Below are positions 7,742 through 15,005 of a DNA stretch of 64,000 bases, piece after piece. How positions within the stretch are numbered: the first letter of the stretch is position 1; each line of letters begins with the position of its first letter. A model generated the notes under the pieces. That model ran no database searches, was not told the origin of the DNA, and saw only the letters and a list, made by a program, of their open reading frames with translations. The translations under genes were made by a program, and so were the position numbers. The DNA comes from Stenotrophomonas maltophilia (GTDB taxonomy: Bacteria; Pseudomonadota; Gammaproteobacteria; Xanthomonadales; Xanthomonadaceae). The DNA is taken from positions 1-64,000 of the forward strand of contig NZ_NIVS01000017.1 of the NCBI RefSeq assembly GCF_002205165.1, given 5' to 3'.

Positions 7742-8506
7742 ATGAACATCGCAACCTGGACGCCCGGCATCGTGCTGCTTGCCCTGCTGGGCATCGTGCC
7801 GGCGCATGCCGACGAAAGCCGGCCCGGCAAGGGATTGAGCGAAATCCCCGATCCGGAATTGAACCTCATGCGTGGCCGCTACACCGTCGGTGGCAACACC
7901 GTGGCGTGGTTCGGCGTCACGATGGTCTCGCAGTGGCAGACCGCCGGCGGGCAATCGGCGCAGAGCGCGCTGAAGCTGGGCATGGACTTCAGCCACGGCG
8001 GCAGCACACCCAGGATCAGCTTTGCGCCCAGTGTGAGCGTGACCGCGGCCGATGCACCGCTGCCGGTGACCCCCGGGCGCAGCGTCGATTCCAGCGGCCT
8101 GCAGAACGTGGCCGGCCTGAGCCAGAGCATCCAGGTGGCCGGTGACGGCAACCTGGCCAGCAACGCGACCCAGTTGACCGTGCGCGATGGCACCGCGCCC
8201 ACCCCCACCGGCGAAGGCGTGAACCTGGCCAGCGTGCATCAGGGCGGCGTCAGTGCGCTGGCCCAGCTGGAAGGCAACACGGCCAAGGTGCAGTTGCAGA
8301 TCGAGGGTGTCGGCGCGGTCCAGCAATGGATCCGCAATGGCAGCGTCGGCCAGAGCATCGCGCTGGGCAGTGATGGACAGTCGGTCACCAATCGGCTGCA
8401 GATCGATCTCGTCAGGCAGTCGATGGCCAACAACGTGCCGCTCAATCAGAACGTGGCGCAGGCGATGACGCTGGTACGCGGAGTAGGCATGGGGCCGGGC
8501 CAGTGA
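7742..8506 (+). CDS. FapE-like secreted amyloid component
   Basis: Protein of 254 residues with signal peptide ending VPAHADES. A near-perfect AAGGAGG lies four bases before the ATG, the strongest ribosome binding site of the operon. Directly after the signal is LSEIPDPELNLMRGRYTVGG, which looks like a C39-type leader (ELSDxEL...GG/GR). The rest is Gln-, Asn- and Ser-rich. It has short stretches such as QSIQVAGDGNLASNATQLTV that echo the Fap repeat, and a tail LIRQSMANN-like segment rich in polar residues. Order after the C39 protease and before the pore matches fapE in Pseudomonas. FapE is thought to be a minor, co-secreted fibre component; that role is carried over by synteny rather than shown. 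Confidence 0.72.
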   Translation: MNIATWTPGIVLLALLGIVPAHADESRPGKGLSEIPDPELNLMRGRYTVGGNTVAWFGVTMVSQWQTAGGQSAQSALKLGMDFSHGGSTPRISFAPSVSVTAADAPLPVTPGRSVDSSGLQNVAGLSQSIQVAGDGNLASNATQLTVRDGTAPTPTGEGVNLASVHQGGVSALAQLEGNTAKVQLQIEGVGAVQQWIRNGSVGQSIALGSDGQSVTNRLQIDLVRQSMANNVPLNQNVAQAMTLVRGVGMGPGQ

Positions 8507-8554
8507 TCCATCGGCACGGCAGGGGGAGCGTCAACACAACAGTGGGCCAAGGCA

Positions 8555-9871
8555 ATGCACACGATGATCCGCGCAACACCGCTGGCGCTGGCGGCGCTGG
8601 CACTGATGGCGGCTGCGTCCGCCCAGGCGCAGGCCCAACAGCCTGCGCCCAATGACGAGGCCGACGTCAAGGCGCTGATGGCGCAGCTGGAAAGCCTCAA
8701 GGCCAACTACGCGCAGGAAGTACGGCGCCTGCGCGAGCTGGACATGCAGGTGCAGGCCATGCAGGCGCGGCTGACCGGCAAGACCGCGCCGGTTGCCTCC
8801 AGCGCGCCGCCCCCGCAGCAGGCACTGCCGGCGGGGACCCCGGCAGCACCGGCCAGTGCCGAGGGCTACGCCAGCTCCGCCGCCGAGGCTCAACAGGCCA
8901 AGCAGGAATCCCGGCGCAGCGTGGACGACGTCAAACAGCAGCAGGCGGCGCTGTTCAGCCGCCGCTTCACCATCGAAAACAGCCTGTCCTACGCGCGCTA
9001 TGACCGCAAACAGCTCAGCCTCAACGGCTTCCTGGCGCTGGATGCGATCTTCCTGGGCAACATCGCCATCGAGAATGTGGAGTCGGACACGCTGACCTAC
9101 AACCTGGCCGCACGCTGGGGGGTCAGCCCACGCCTGACCCTGAACCTGGATGTGCCCTACCTGGCCCGCAAGACGGTATTCCAGAAGGGCGGTGCCGGCG
9201 GTTCCGCGGCGGCCATCGCGCAGGAAGAAACGACCGGCAACGGCATCGGCGACGTTGGCGTGAGCGCCAACTACCGGTTGTTCGCCGAGCGTGGGCGGTT
9301 GCCGGAAACCGTGCTGACCGTGGGCGCGACCGCGCCGACCGGGCGGGCGCCGTATGGGCTGGACTGGAAGGTGCTCGAGCGCGATGACGATGACTTCATC
9401 CGCTTTGCCGTACCCGAGCAGCAACCGACCGGCAATGGCGTCTGGCAGGCGAACATCGGCCTGTCCGCCGTGAAAACCGCCGACCCGGCGATCCTGTTCG
9501 CCAACATCGGCTACATCCATTCTTTCCCGCGCAGCTTCGATGACATCGATGCGAATCCGGACACCACCAACCCGGGTGACGTGAAGCTGGGCGGCTCCTA
9601 TTACTTCGGTGCGGGCGTGGCGTTTGCGTTCAACGAGCGTACCAGCCTGAGCATCTCCTTCAGCGACAAGCTGAGTGCGCGCGCCTCCACCCGCTACAAG
9701 AACGGCCAATGGCTCAAGGTGATCGGCAGTGACGCGAACGCGGGCACGCTCAACCTGGGCATCACCTATGCGCTCAACCAGAAGACCACCCTGGTCAGCC
9801 TGCTGGGCATCGGCCTGACCCCGGATGCACCGGACTTCACTTTGGCCTTCAAGGTGCCATACAGCCTGTGA
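8555..9871 (+). CDS. FapF-like outer-membrane amyloid secretion pore
   Basis: Protein of 438 residues. A signal peptide (LALAALALMAAASAQAQA) is followed by a coiled coil near residues 28-70 (ALMAQLESLKANYAQEVRRLRELDMQVQAM, described in parts). An Ala/Pro-rich linker comes next. From about residue 140 a beta-barrel runs to the end, with alternating polar and hydrophobic strands and a C-terminal aromatic-poor strand TLAFKVPYSL. This layout of periplasmic coiled coil, plug and 12-stranded barrel is that of FapF, the trimeric channel that exports Fap subunits. The start at 8555 is uncertain because another ATG lies nine bases later and neither has an ideal ribosome binding site. Last gene of the operon, converging on the activator gene. 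Confidence 0.83.
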   Translation: MHTMIRATPLALAALALMAAASAQAQAQQPAPNDEADVKALMAQLESLKANYAQEVRRLRELDMQVQAMQARLTGKTAPVASSAPPPQQALPAGTPAAPASAEGYASSAAEAQQAKQESRRSVDDVKQQQAALFSRRFTIENSLSYARYDRKQLSLNGFLALDAIFLGNIAIENVESDTLTYNLAARWGVSPRLTLNLDVPYLARKTVFQKGGAGGSAAAIAQEETTGNGIGDVGVSANYRLFAERGRLPETVLTVGATAPTGRAPYGLDWKVLERDDDDFIRFAVPEQQPTGNGVWQANIGLSAVKTADPAILFANIGYIHSFPRSFDDIDANPDTTNPGDVKLGGSYYFGAGVAFAFNERTSLSISFSDKLSARASTRYKNGQWLKVIGSDANAGTLNLGITYALNQKTTLVSLLGIGLTPDAPDFTLAFKVPYSL

Positions 9872-9885
9872 GCGATTGCGCTCAC
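9868..9885. terminator. hairpin over the pore gene stop codon
   Basis: Arms GTGAGCG and CGCTCAC enclose a four-base loop and overlap the TGA of the pore gene. It sits in the 31-bp gap between convergent genes. There is no T tract, so terminator function is uncertain. Confidence 0.35.
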
Positions 9886-9902
9886 ACGCGGTAAGCGCCG
9901 GG

Positions 9903-11240
9903 TCAGCGCAGTTCGGGCAGCGCGAGCTGGTGCTTGCGGCAGAGGCGGTAGACGGTCACGCGCGAGACCTGCATGTGGCGCGCGCAGGCGGTAACGTTGA
10001 AATCGGCCTGGCGCAACGCATGCAGCAGGGTCTCGCGTTCGGCGATCTGCTTGGCGCCGTGCAGGCCGCGCTCGGCGCTGGCCACCAGCGGCTGGTTCAA
10101 TTCCAGATCCGCCGCGGTGATGAGTTCGGCATCGCTGACGATCGCCGCACGCTGGACCCGGTTGAGCAGCTCACGCACGTTGCCTGGCCATGCGAAGCGC
10201 TCCAGCGCCTGCACCGCATCGGCAGTGAAGCCGCGCGCCCGGGTGACGTGGCGATGCCGGAAGCTGGCGAGAAAGTGGTGGGCGAGCATCGCGATATCGC
10301 TGCCACGCTCGCGCAGCGGCGGCAGCGGCAGGCGCAGGACATTGAGCCGATAGAAAAGATCGCGGCGGAAGTGACCCCGCTCGACCGCGGCTTCGAGATC
10401 GACGTGGGTCGCGGCCAGCACACGCACGTCCACCGCCAGCGGCCGGTTGCTGCCAACGCGCTCGACCGTGCCTTCCTGCAGCACGCGCAGCAGGTTGGTC
10501 TGCGCATCCAGTGGCAGGTCGCCGATCTCGTCTAGGAAGACGGTGCCGCCACTGGCTGACTCGAACAGGCCCAGGCGCCGTGCCGCCGCGCCGGTGAAGG
10601 CGCCGCGCTCATGGCCGAACAGTTCGGACTGGACCAGCGCGGCCGGAATGGCGCCGCAGTTCACCGCCAGGAAGGGGCGCGCATGCCGTGCTGACAGGGC
10701 ATGCAGGGCCTGGGCGGCCAGTTCCTTGCCGGTACCGGTCTCGCCGGTGATCAGCACCGGCAGGTCCACCGGCGCGTACTTGCGTATCGCCGCGCGGGTG
10801 ACCTGCAGCACCGCGCTGTCCCCGATCAGGGACTGCGGGCCATGCGTGGCGGGCAGGGGGACGGCACCGGCCAACTGCTGCAGCCGCTGCACCACGCGCG
10901 GCAGGTCGATCGGGGCGGCGTAGGTGTCCACGCAGGCTGCCAGCAAGGCATCCAGGACCGGCGAGGCCCGCAACGGCGCGGCCGGCAGCAACGCCAGCAG
11001 GCTCATGTGGCGGTGGTCGACCAGCAGCTGCTGCAGATGAGCCAGATTGGCCGGCACCACCGAGCGCAGGTCCAGCAGCCCCACGACCTGGTCGCTGCCG
11101 CGCATGCCGATGCCGGCGCATTGTTCGGGGGCCACGCTGCGGACCTGCCAGCCGGCCGCGGCCAGCGTCGCCCGTTCAAGCGCGAGAGGTTGCCCAAACC
11201 AGATCACACACCGGGCAGGAAAATCCGGGACAGCCGCCAT
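9903..11240 (-). CDS. sigma-54-dependent enhancer-binding transcription activator
   Basis: Protein of 445 residues that should activate sigma-54 RNA polymerase. Residues 1-140 form a diverged receiver-like domain in which LLDLR may hold the acceptor Asp (Asp57). The AAA+ domain follows: Walker A GETGTGKE (175-182), the sigma-54 contact loop GAFTGA (213-218), Walker B TVFLDEIG (233-240) and the arginine-finger segment FRRDLFYRLNV. The C-terminal Fis-type helix-turn-helix reads NVTACARHMQVSRVTVYRLC. The domain order resembles VpsR- or FleQ-type regulators of biofilm genes. AAGGTGA precedes the start. Its position next to a sigma-54-driven Fap-like operon makes that operon the obvious target. 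This parallels FleQ control of fap in Pseudomonas, though that is inference here. Confidence 0.92.
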   Translation of the reverse strand: MAAVPDFPARCVIWFGQPLALERATLAAAGWQVRSVAPEQCAGIGMRGSDQVVGLLDLRSVVPANLAHLQQLLVDHRHMSLLALLPAAPLRASPVLDALLAACVDTYAAPIDLPRVVQRLQQLAGAVPLPATHGPQSLIGDSAVLQVTRAAIRKYAPVDLPVLITGETGTGKELAAQALHALSARHARPFLAVNCGAIPAALVQSELFGHERGAFTGAAARRLGLFESASGGTVFLDEIGDLPLDAQTNLLRVLQEGTVERVGSNRPLAVDVRVLAATHVDLEAAVERGHFRRDLFYRLNVLRLPLPPLRERGSDIAMLAHHFLASFRHRHVTRARGFTADAVQALERFAWPGNVRELLNRVQRAAIVSDAELITAADLELNQPLVASAERGLHGAKQIAERETLLHALRQADFNVTACARHMQVSRVTVYRLCRKHQLALPELR

Positions 11241-11433
11241 GCGTCACCTTGTCGACGAGAATCTCGGGCGGTGTCTGCTGCCTGATCGGCTGCCACGGAC
11301 GTGCCGCCCCACGTCCGGGTCCATCCCCCGCCGCGGCGCGTGTGCGCTGGGCGCGTCCTCCGCCGGGAAAAAGACGGTGACAGAGAAGGGAACGCGGATT
11401 GGGGCGGCCAGCGGCCATCGCCGCGGCCCAACG

Positions 11434-11462
11434 AAAAAGGCCGCTGCAGGGCAGCGGCCTTT
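11434..11462 (-). terminator. intrinsic terminator of NlpC/P60 gene
   Basis: Read on the minus strand, the stem AAAGGCCGCTGC / GCAGCGGCCTTT closes a three-base loop and ends in TTTTTC. It lies 24 bases after the stop codon of the hydrolase gene. Confidence 0.9.
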
Positions 11463-11486
11463 CATCGAGGGGCTCAGCAGGGCGCG

Positions 11487-12263
11487 TCAGAGGTCGACGC
11501 GGCGGGCCTGCATGAACTTGCCACCCCAGTAGCCGCTGACCAGGCTGTCCACACGGACGTCCTTGCCAGTGCTCGGGGCGTGCAGGAAGCGGCCTTCACC
11601 CACATAGATGCCGACATGGTCCACACGGCCCTTGCGGCCGAAGAACACCAGGTCGCCAGCGGCCAAGGCGTTGCGATCGTTGATCAGCTGGGCGGCGCCG
11701 TCATGGGCCATTTCGCGCGAGACACGCGGCAGCTCGACGCCCAGCGCGGTACGGAACACATAGCCGACCAGGCCACTGCAGTCGAAACCGCTGTCCGGCG
11801 AGGTGCCGCCCCAACGGTACGGGGTGCCCAGCAGGGTCATCGCCCGGCGCAGCAGAGACTGGACCTTGCCGTTTTCGGCGGCGTCGCCGGCCACGGTAAT
11901 CGCGCCGGTGCTGGCATCGTAATTGGCGAGCAGGCGGCTCAGATCGCCGGCGAACATCGCCGAACGGTCCATGAGGGGGATGGTGTCGTTGGCCGCCAGG
12001 TGCGGAAGCAGGGCGGCGAGGGTGGCGCTGGCAGCGGCATCGGCCTTGCTGCGGGCCGGCGCATCAGCCTTGGGCTTGGCCGGCGCGGAGGAATCGGGGG
12101 CAACAGTGACAGGGGTTGCAGAAGCGTCGGGGGCGATCGTCGGTGCGGACTGCGCCCAGGCCGGAAGGCTGGCCAGGCAGAGTGCTGCAGCGAGGAAAGC
12201 GGGTCGGGCGCGTCGCCGGGTTGCGGCGGTCTGGCCTTTGCAAGTCAGGTCGTCTGTCGTCAC
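11487..12263 (-). CDS. exported NlpC/P60 (C40) cell-wall hydrolase
   Basis: Protein of about 258 residues that should cleave peptide stems of peptidoglycan. The C-terminal NlpC/P60 domain shows the catalytic Cys in SGFDCSGLVGYV and His in VDHVGIYVGEGRF, followed by a third polar residue in LHAPST. The signal peptide is RPAFLAAALCLASLPAWAQS, followed by an Ala/Pro/Lys-rich linker. No good ribosome binding site marks the start. GTG at 12263 gives a sensible leader, while an in-frame TTG at 12326 would add 21 residues and run into the upstream inverted repeat. A perfect Clp/CRP-type box lies upstream. The neighbouring gene encodes a paralogue, suggesting a local duplication. Confidence 0.85.
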   Translation of the reverse strand: MTTDDLTCKGQTAATRRRARPAFLAAALCLASLPAWAQSAPTIAPDASATPVTVAPDSSAPAKPKADAPARSKADAAASATLAALLPHLAANDTIPLMDRSAMFAGDLSRLLANYDASTGAITVAGDAAENGKVQSLLRRAMTLLGTPYRWGGTSPDSGFDCSGLVGYVFRTALGVELPRVSREMAHDGAAQLINDRNALAAGDLVFFGRKGRVDHVGIYVGEGRFLHAPSTGKDVRVDSLVSGYWGGKFMQARRVDL

Positions 12264-12318
12264 GCGGCGGTCACTGAATAAAAACGATGGGTGATGATGC
12301 CGTGTAAGCGCAGTGATT

Positions 12319-12380
12319 AGGTACAAATTCCGTTAATTTTTCGTTTACAACTGTGTGATGTGAGTCACAAATTTGTACCT
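12319..12380. repeat. 11-bp inverted repeat flanking the Clp/CRP box
   Basis: AGGTACAAATT (12319-12329) and its exact complement AATTTGTACCT (12370-12380) are 40 bases apart in the AT-rich gap between the two NlpC/P60 genes. The right arm overlaps the end of the Clp/CRP box at 12370. It could be an operator pair or an mRNA hairpin. Confidence 0.6.
12354..12369 (-). promoter_or_regulatory. perfect Clp/CRP-type binding site
   Basis: TGTGA-TGTGAG-TCACA is an exact match to the TGTGA-N6-TCACA consensus of CRP, which the Xanthomonadaceae regulator Clp also binds. It is centred about 98 bp upstream of the GTG start of the NlpC/P60 gene at 11487. The only other nearby gene is transcribed in the same direction and ends just before it, so the target should be the hydrolase gene. 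Confidence 0.75.
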
Positions 12381-12394
12381 TAGCCCTGTTCAGC

Positions 12395-12934
12395 TTAGTA
12401 AAGGACGCGTTTCGCCCCCGTGTAGTGGTCCTTCCAGTACGGGCCCCCCAGCGAGTCCAGCCGGACCGTGCCACCGGTGCTGGGGGCATGCACGAAGCGG
12501 CCCTCACCCACATAGATGCCGACATGGAAGACGTTGCCCTTGTCGCCGAAAAACACCAGATCGCCCGGCGCCAGGCGCTTGGGATCGATCTTCGGCCCCT
12601 GCACCGCGGCCAGATCGCGCGAGGTCCGCGGCAGGCGCAGGTCGAGCATTTCGCGGTACACATACGCGACCAGCCCGCTGCAGTCGAAACCCGATTCGGG
12701 GGTATTGCCACCGTAGCGGTAGGGCGTGCCGACCAGACCGATGGCGCGCATCAGCACCGCATTGGCGGCCTGCGGATCGTTCGGGGTGACGCTGGGCCAG
12801 ACCTGGGTCGAGGCAGGCGGCGGGGCCGGGCGGGTAGTCTTGCCGCCACCGCAGGCGCTCAGCAGGGCGATGATCGCCAGCAGGGCCAGGTGGCCGGTCA
12901 GGCGGGTCAGGCGCGAAACTGGCGTCATGTGCAT
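12395..12934 (-). CDS. NlpC/P60 (C40) lipoprotein hydrolase
   Basis: A 179-residue lipoprotein, lipobox LLSAC with Cys28, that probably acts on peptidoglycan at the outer membrane. The NlpC/P60 domain contains SGFDCSGLVAYVY (Cys85), NVFHVGIYVGEGRF with the catalytic His and FVHAPSTGG with the third position. The core is clearly paralogous to the next gene downstream: both share GTPYR(Y/W)GG, FDCSGLV, the LPR(T/V)SR segment, GDLVFFG and YVGEGRF. Size and lipobox resemble E. coli Spr/MepS or NlpC. A methionine two residues after the assigned start could be the true start. The 111 bp upstream separates it from divergent slyD and holds GATAAT-like sequence. Confidence 0.88.
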   Translation of the reverse strand: MHMTPVSRLTRLTGHLALLAIIALLSACGGGKTTRPAPPPASTQVWPSVTPNDPQAANAVLMRAIGLVGTPYRYGGNTPESGFDCSGLVAYVYREMLDLRLPRTSRDLAAVQGPKIDPKRLAPGDLVFFGDKGNVFHVGIYVGEGRFVHAPSTGGTVRLDSLGGPYWKDHYTGAKRVLY

Positions 12935-13045
12935 GTTGTCCGGATAATGCGCGACCTTAGAAGGCCGTCATGATGGCGGCGTATCCGGCAGGCCACAACC
13001 CGCCTCACCCGTCTGCCCTCGGCAGTCTCCAGACCAGAGTTGCGC

Positions 13046-13525
13046 ATGAAGATCGAAAAAGACCGCGTCGTCCGTTTCCATTACACCGTCGCCGAGCAGG
13101 GCCAGGAGCCGATCGAGAGCTCCAAGGACCGTGATCCGCTGGCGATCCTGATCGGCCACGGCAACATCATCCCGGGCCTGGAAAACGCCATGATGGACAA
13201 GGAAGCCGGCGCCACCTTCGAGGTGGACGTCAAGGCGACCGACGCCTACGGCGAGCGCCGCGAAGGCCTGACCCAGCGCGTGCCCAAGAAGCACTTCGGT
13301 ACCAGCAAGCTGGTACCGGGCCAGCAGGTCGTGCTGCAGACCAACTTCGGCCCGCGCGCGGTGACCGTGGAGAAGGTCGGCATGAGCGTGGTCGACGTCG
13401 ACCTGAACCACCCGATGGCCGGCAAGGACCTGCACTTCAACGTCGAGATCGTCGACGTGCGCGAAGCCAGCAAGGAAGAAATCGAGCACGGCCACGTGCA
13501 CGGCGACGGCGGCCACCAGCACTGA
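13046..13525 (+). CDS. slyD: FKBP-type peptidyl-prolyl isomerase SlyD
   Basis: Protein of 159 residues that catalyses proline isomerisation, acts as a folding chaperone in the cytoplasm and can store or deliver nickel. The N-terminal FKBP half begins VRFHYTVAEQGQEPIESS and contains GNIIPGLENAM, a signature of the SlyD subfamily. The insert-in-flap domain follows (YGERREGLTQRVPKKHF). The C-terminus HGHVHGDGGHQH is a short histidine-rich metal-binding tail, shorter than in E. coli SlyD. The start at MKIEKDRV is the family's usual start; an upstream in-frame TTG is not needed. The gene is monocistronic with its own terminator. Confidence 0.95.
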   Translation: MKIEKDRVVRFHYTVAEQGQEPIESSKDRDPLAILIGHGNIIPGLENAMMDKEAGATFEVDVKATDAYGERREGLTQRVPKKHFGTSKLVPGQQVVLQTNFGPRAVTVEKVGMSVVDVDLNHPMAGKDLHFNVEIVDVREASKEEIEHGHVHGDGGHQH

Positions 13526-13548
13526 GTGCTGCGCCCCATCGTTGATCC

Positions 13549-13574
13549 AACGGCCCGCTTCGGCGGGCCGTTTT
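13549..13574 (+). terminator. intrinsic terminator of slyD
   Basis: Perfect ten-base stem AACGGCCCGC / GCGGGCCGTT with a UUCG tetraloop, followed by TTTTCGTTT. It lies 24 bases after the slyD stop codon. Confidence 0.93.
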
Positions 13575-13635
13575 CGTTTGTGCGGCAGGCCGCCGTGTGC
13601 ACGGCATAATGGCGGACCTGGTCAGCGGATTGCCT

Positions 13636-14856
13636 GTGAACGCAGCTTCTTCTCCTTTGCAGCCGGTGGGCGCGCACGAGCGCATCGCCGTCATCGATAT
13701 CCTGCGCGGGTTCGCGTTGCTGGGCATCCTGCTGATGAACATGGAGGCGTTCAGCGGTCCGCTGGATCTGTCCTTCACCGGCATCGATCCGCACTGGCAG
13801 GGCGCCGACTACTGGGCCGACGCGGCGATCTACGTGCTGGTCCAGGGCAAGTTCTTCACCCTGTTCTCGCTGCTGTTCGGCGCGGGGTTCTCGGTCATGG
13901 CGCAGCGCGCCGATGCGGCCGGCCGCGCGTTCGCACCGTTCTATCTGCGCCGCAGCGCGGCCCTGCTGCTGATCGGCCTGTGCCATGCGCTGCTGGTGTG
14001 GTCCGGCGACATCCTGGTGATCTACGCCTTGATCTCGCTGCTCTTGCTCGCCTGCCGCGAAGCGCCGCGCAGCTGGTTGCCCGCGATGGGCGCGATCAGC
14101 TATCTGGGCGCGGCCGGACTGGTGCTGGTGCTGGGCGCACTGATGAGCTGGATGGCCAGCATGGAGCACACGCAGGAGCCGCTGCGCGAGGCCATCGCCG
14201 AGGCCCAGCGGACGATCGAACTGCAGCGGCAGGCGTACGCGCACGGCACGTGGGGCGAGGCCGTCGGCCAGCGCCTGCGCGACCTCGGTGCGATGCTCTC
14301 GGGCATCTTCGTGATTGGTCCGGAAGTGCTGGGCATGTTCCTGATCGGCAGCTGGTTCGCCCGCAGCGGCGCGCTGGCCGAGCCGGAACGCTTCGCGCGG
14401 CTGTATGCACGGCTGCGCTGGATCGCCCTGCCGGTTGGCCTGGTGTTGATGCTGGGCAGTGCGATCTGGCACCCGTACCAGGCCCCTGGCACGCTGGATC
14501 TTGCCGGTGGCGTGGCCTATGCCGTGAGTGCACTGGCCGGGCTGCTGATGTGCCTCGGCTATCTTGCCTGGATCGTGCACGGGCGCGCGCGCCTGCAGCT
14601 GCTGGCGCCGATGGGGCGGATGGCGTTGACCCACTACATCGGCCAGTCGCTGGTGTGCACCTGGGTGTTCTATGGCTACGGGCTGGGCGCGTTCGAGACG
14701 ATGCCGCGGCTGTGGCAGATCCCCTTCGCGCTGGCGCTGTTCGCGCTGCAGGTCGGCATCAGCCATGTGTGGCTGCGCTGCTTCCGCTTCGGGCCGCTGG
14801 AGTGGATCTGGCGCGCGATGACCTATCTGCAGTGGCCGCCGCTGCGGCGGACCTGA
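13636..14856 (+). CDS. DUF418 (YeiB-type) multi-pass membrane protein
   Basis: An inner-membrane protein of about 406 residues and unknown function. The N-terminus has the family signature IDILRGFALLGILLMNMEAF, followed by eight to ten hydrophobic segments. A C-terminal DUF418 domain contains GRMALTHYIGQSL and ends WLRCFRFGPLEWIWR, both typical of the YeiB family. I chose the GTG start because an ATG 27 bases earlier overlaps a CATAAT sequence that looks like a -10 element and has no ribosome binding site. The ATG at 13609 remains possible. The family is thought to be involved in transport or acyl transfer, but this has not been established to my knowledge. Confidence 0.85.
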   Translation: MNAASSPLQPVGAHERIAVIDILRGFALLGILLMNMEAFSGPLDLSFTGIDPHWQGADYWADAAIYVLVQGKFFTLFSLLFGAGFSVMAQRADAAGRAFAPFYLRRSAALLLIGLCHALLVWSGDILVIYALISLLLLACREAPRSWLPAMGAISYLGAAGLVLVLGALMSWMASMEHTQEPLREAIAEAQRTIELQRQAYAHGTWGEAVGQRLRDLGAMLSGIFVIGPEVLGMFLIGSWFARSGALAEPERFARLYARLRWIALPVGLVLMLGSAIWHPYQAPGTLDLAGGVAYAVSALAGLLMCLGYLAWIVHGRARLQLLAPMGRMALTHYIGQSLVCTWVFYGYGLGAFETMPRLWQIPFALALFALQVGISHVWLRCFRFGPLEWIWRAMTYLQWPPLRRT

Positions 14857-14867
14857 CACAGGGTGCC

Positions 14868-15002
14868 GCGCACCGTCACGTCTGGATCGCGGCCGGCCAT
14901 GGCATGCTGGCGATGCGCATGAGCGTCGGCACCGGCCAGTTGATGGCAGACCTGATCAACGGCCCGCGCGCCGGCGATCGATCCTGCCCCTTACCGAGTT
15001 GA
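14868..15002 (+). pseudogene. 3' remnant of a DadA-like FAD amino-acid oxidoreductase
   Basis: About 44 codons directly after the DUF418 gene read HVWIAAGHGMLAMRMSVGTG then QLMADLINGPRAG before a stop. This matches the C-terminal end of D-amino-acid dehydrogenase and related DAO-family flavoproteins, where GHGxLG...GTGxLLADL closes the FAD-binding fold. No start codon, no ribosome binding site and none of the N-terminal GxGxxG domain remain. The reading frame is open upstream only by running antiparallel to codon use inside the DUF418 gene. It is therefore a relic left by a deletion that fused the end of the oxidoreductase gene to the neighbouring locus. Confidence 0.65.
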
Positions 15003-15005
15003 GCA

